Assembly: GCA_002306975.1 (NCBI GenBank)
Contig: DBTI01000079.1
Span: 1-7,463, forward strand
DNA from: Ruminococcaceae bacterium UBA1320
GTDB lineage: Bacteria > Bacillota > Clostridia > Oscillospirales > Ethanoligenentaceae
Direction: 5' to 3'
Length of the DNA stretch: 7,463 nt
Part shown: piece after piece, positions 5,550 to 7,463 of the stretch
Numbering within the stretch: position 1 is the first letter of the stretch
Layout: every line of letters starts with the position of its first letter
Translations under genes and position numbers: made by a program
Notes under the pieces: generated by a model
Databases searched by the model: none
The model's input: the letters and a program-made list of their open reading frames with translations, nothing else
What the model was told of the DNA's origin: nothing

Positions 5550-6440
5550 TTGAAGATTGTCAACAGTATAAAAGTTTTTAAACACTATTCGTATTTATTG
5601 CAGCAGCTTGTGTCACGCGACTTCAAAGTCAAATACAAGCGGTCTGTGCTCGGCGTCGCTTGGAGCGTTTTAAACCCGCTCTTTACGATGATTATATTGA
5701 ATGTTGTCTTTTCACAGCTTTTCGGATTGGGCAGAAGCGGCGCAATAAAAAGTTATCCGGTCTATCTGCTCACCGGTATCGTTCTGTTTAACTATTTCAG
5801 TGAGGCGACAAACCTGTGTAACGGCGCGGTCGTCGGCAACTTCAACCTTCTGACAAAGGTTTATATACCAAAGTATATTTTCCCGCTTTCAAAGGTTTTG
5901 TCTGCCGCTATTAACTTGTTGTTTTCGCTTTTGGCGCTTTACATTATTGTTTTTGAAGAAGCAATAAGAACACATATTGAAGCGGCAAACGCGATGGCGG
6001 TTGCGCCAAAAGCCAAGGAGACCTTGGTGCTTGTTGCCAATCAAGTTAATATAAGCTGGACTCATCTGCTCTTACCATACGACCTTATATGTATGATAAT
6101 ATTCTGTATCGGCATTGGGTTGTTTCTTTCGGCGCTCACTGTGTTTTTCCGTGATATGTTCTACATCTGGGGCGTTGTGCTGACAGCATGGAACTATCTT
6201 ACACCAATCATGTATCCAGAGAGCATTATTGCAGGCTCAAGGTTTGAACCGTTTATGTCGGCGGTGTATAAGATTAATCCTCTTTATTACTTTATAAAAT
6301 ATGCCCGCACCGCGGTTCTAGACAACGCTGTTCCGTCATGGCAGCTTCATGTGGCATGTTTGGTCTGCGCTTTTGCAATGTTAATTATCGGTCTTTTATT
6401 TTTCCGTAAAAAACAAGATAAGTTTATCTACTACATTTAA
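5550..6440 (+). CDS. Polysaccharide ABC exporter, permease subunit (Wzm/TagG/RgpC type)
   Basis: Membrane subunit of an ABC-2 type transporter that moves a finished undecaprenyl-linked glycan across the cytoplasmic membrane. From TTG 5550 the protein has 296 residues and begins MKIVNSIKVFKHY, matching the amphipathic N-terminus of the family. Visible: LVSRDFKVKYKRSVLGVAWSV (20-40, split by the conserved R-S-x-L-G), LNPLF, transmembrane stretches at about 42-58, 70-86, 112-135, 175-197, 203-222 and 268-285, the FFRDM motif (199-203) and KINPLYYFIKYAR (241-253). Odd: between hydrophobic segments 3 and 4 lies a polar stretch of about 30 residues (roughly 136-168, Ala/Lys/Glu-rich) that shorter homologues of about 260-270 aa lack. 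Starting at TTG 5346 would add 68 residues without family character, spanning the promoter. The ATPase gene follows 14 bases later. The glycan exported cannot be read from the permease alone; rhamnose genes upstream suggest a rhamnose-containing chain. Confidence 0.9.
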   Translation: MKIVNSIKVFKHYSYLLQQLVSRDFKVKYKRSVLGVAWSVLNPLFTMIILNVVFSQLFGLGRSGAIKSYPVYLLTGIVLFNYFSEATNLCNGAVVGNFNLLTKVYIPKYIFPLSKVLSAAINLLFSLLALYIIVFEEAIRTHIEAANAMAVAPKAKETLVLVANQVNISWTHLLLPYDLICMIIFCIGIGLFLSALTVFFRDMFYIWGVVLTAWNYLTPIMYPESIIAGSRFEPFMSAVYKINPLYYFIKYARTAVLDNAVPSWQLHVACLVCAFAMLIIGLLFFRKKQDKFIYYI

Positions 6441-6454
6441 AGGGGGCGTGTTAT

Positions 6455-7189
6455 TTGCTCAAAATCGATAATGTTTCGATGAAATTCAATCTCGGCAAAG
6501 ACAAGGTGAACACGCTCAAGGAATTTTTAATCAAAAAAGCAAAGCGTCAGATAGTGGTCAACGAGTTCTGGGCGCTTAAAAATATCTCAGTCGAGGTTAA
6601 ACCCGGCGAGGTTCTCGGCCTTGTCGGCTCTAACGGAGCGGGCAAAAGTACGCTTCTAAAGGTTATGGCAGGCGTAATGAAGCCAACCAAGGGCACAATG
6701 GAAAAGGTCGGCACCCTGGCACCAATGATCGAGCTTGGTGCAGGCTTCGACATGGAGCTGACGGCGCATGAAAATGTGTTTTTAAACGGTGCTATCCTCG
6801 GTTATACAAAAGAGTTTCTCGAAAGCAAATATGACGAGATCGTTGCTTTTTCAGAGCTTCAATCCTTCATGGACGTGCCGGTGCGCAACTTCTCCTCCGG
6901 TATGGTGGCGCGGCTTGCTTTTTCAATCGCAACTCTCGTCGCACCGCAGATTTTGCTGGTTGACGAGATCTTGTCGGTAGGCGATCCACCGTTCCAGCAA
7001 AAGAGCGAGGCAAAAATGATGTCGATGATAAACGGCGGCGCTACAGTCGTTTTTGTTTCACACTCAATGGCGCAGATTAAAAAAATCTGCACAAAAGCGC
7101 TGTGGATAGACCACGGCGAAATGAAAATGCTCGGCGAAATTAAAGAAGTACTTTCTGAATACGATAAATTCAACGATGCTAAAAGGTAA
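6455..7189 (+). CDS. Polysaccharide ABC exporter, ATP-binding subunit (Wzt/TagH/RgpD type), short form
   Basis: Cytoplasmic ATPase that powers the permease encoded immediately upstream. 244 residues from TTG 6455, preceded by AGGGGG (6441-6446) at 8 bases. Visible: long N-terminal loop before WALKNISVEV (39-48) as in the Wzt/TagH group, Walker A GSNGAGKST (58-66), Q-loop region with the group-specific LGAGFDMELTAHENVFLNGAILG stretch (94-116, split here by Thr103), ABC signature NFSSGM (145-150), Walker B ILLVDE (166-171) with Glu171, D-loop SVGD (174-177) and switch His203 in SHSM. All ATP-handling residues are present, so it should be active. It stops right after the nucleotide-binding domain: the C-terminal carbohydrate-binding domain that long Wzt proteins use to recognise a capped chain end is absent. 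It therefore resembles Wzt of short-form systems and Gram-positive TagH/RgpD-like transporters. Confidence 0.95.
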   Translation: MLKIDNVSMKFNLGKDKVNTLKEFLIKKAKRQIVVNEFWALKNISVEVKPGEVLGLVGSNGAGKSTLLKVMAGVMKPTKGTMEKVGTLAPMIELGAGFDMELTAHENVFLNGAILGYTKEFLESKYDEIVAFSELQSFMDVPVRNFSSGMVARLAFSIATLVAPQILLVDEILSVGDPPFQQKSEAKMMSMINGGATVVFVSHSMAQIKKICTKALWIDHGEMKMLGEIKEVLSEYDKFNDAKR

Positions 7190-7235
7190 CATTCGCGCGG
7201 GGGCAACCGGATGAATTTTTTAAGGTGGTAAAAAA

Positions 7236-7463
7236 ATGATGGACAAGTTCCCAAAAGTCTCGATTGTTATTGTTAACATGAACGGCAAGCACCATTTACG
7301 CGAATGCTTTGGCTCAATTCAAAGATTGAAATACCCAAAAGATAAAATCGAAGTTGTTCTTGTCGATAACGGTTCAACAGACGGTTCGGTTGAATTTGTG
7401 ACACAAAAATACAGTTATGTAAAGCTTTTATGCAACGCTCACAACGAAGGCTTTGCAAAGCCA
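7236..7463 (+). CDS. Family-2 glycosyltransferase, N-terminal part (3' end outside window)
   Basis: The frame is open from ATG 7236 to the last base, 76 residues. AAGGTGG (7222-7228) lies 7 bases upstream; ATG 7239 is an alternative start one codon later. The sequence starts PKVSIVIVNMNGKHHLRECF (6-25), the first beta strand and helix of a GT-A fold GT2 enzyme, continues with VVLVDNGSTDGS (40-51), whose first Asp contacts the nucleotide, and reaches NEGFAKP (70-76), the usual N-x-GF turn. It would transfer a sugar, possibly rhamnose, to the lipid-linked glycan; specificity cannot be judged from this part. It lies 46 bases after the ATPase gene and is probably cotranscribed with the exporter. 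Together with the truncated enzyme at the window's left edge, it shows that the locus continues in both directions. Confidence 0.9.
   Translation, partial: MMDKFPKVSIVIVNMNGKHHLRECFGSIQRLKYPKDKIEVVLVDNGSTDGSVEFVTQKYSYVKLLCNAHNEGFAKP

Noticed and set aside
6859..7254. 131-codon antisense frame over the end of the ATPase gene
   Set aside because: It is a shadow of the exporter ATPase with no recognisable motif and no clear ribosome binding site.

Overview
The window is a stretch of a cell-surface polysaccharide locus. All genes lie on the + strand. The organism looks like a Gram-positive member of the Clostridia, possibly an Oscillospiraceae/Ruminococcaceae-type gut or anaerobic bacterium. This rests on strong GGAGG-type ribosome binding sites, several TTG/GTG starts, a consensus sigma-A-type promoter, and methyltransferase and ABC-exporter sequences that resemble Firmicutes versions. 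The taxonomic call is inference; no 16S or other marker is present.

Layout: (1) 2-325, the 3' end of a family-2 glycosyltransferase cut by the window edge. (2) 437-2608, a large 723-aa protein with an N-terminal class I SAM methyltransferase, a middle kinase-like domain with an APH/WbdD-type catalytic loop, a beta-rich region, and a coiled-coil/basic tail. (3) 2636-3493 rmlD, 3689-4246 rmlC and 4296-5315 rmlB, three of the four dTDP-L-rhamnose genes; rmlA is not in the window. (4) 5550-6440 and 6455-7189, the permease and ATPase of a Wzm/Wzt (TagGH, RgpCD-like) polysaccharide ABC exporter. (5) 7236 to the window end, the N-terminus of another family-2 glycosyltransferase.

Read together, glycosyltransferases build a rhamnose-containing glycan on a lipid carrier, RmlB/C/D supply dTDP-L-rhamnose, and the two-component ABC transporter flips the finished chain across the membrane. 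The methyltransferase-kinase protein may modify, and perhaps cap, the chain before export, by analogy with WbdD of E. coli O8/O9a. That role is inference; the domain order and kinase catalytic motif are visible in the sequence.

The intergenic regions hold the less obvious signals. Between rmlD and rmlC there is a 102-bp imperfect palindrome (3508-3609), followed at once by a GC-rich hairpin (3615-3640). A 19-bp perfect inverted repeat lies between rmlC and rmlB. A textbook TTGACA-N17-TATAAT promoter (5455-5483) lies in front of the exporter genes, inside the longest possible reading frame of the permease, so the permease must start well downstream of that frame's first start codon. No non-coding gap exceeds 300 bases. 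I saw no tRNA, rRNA, CRISPR array, transposase or integrase.
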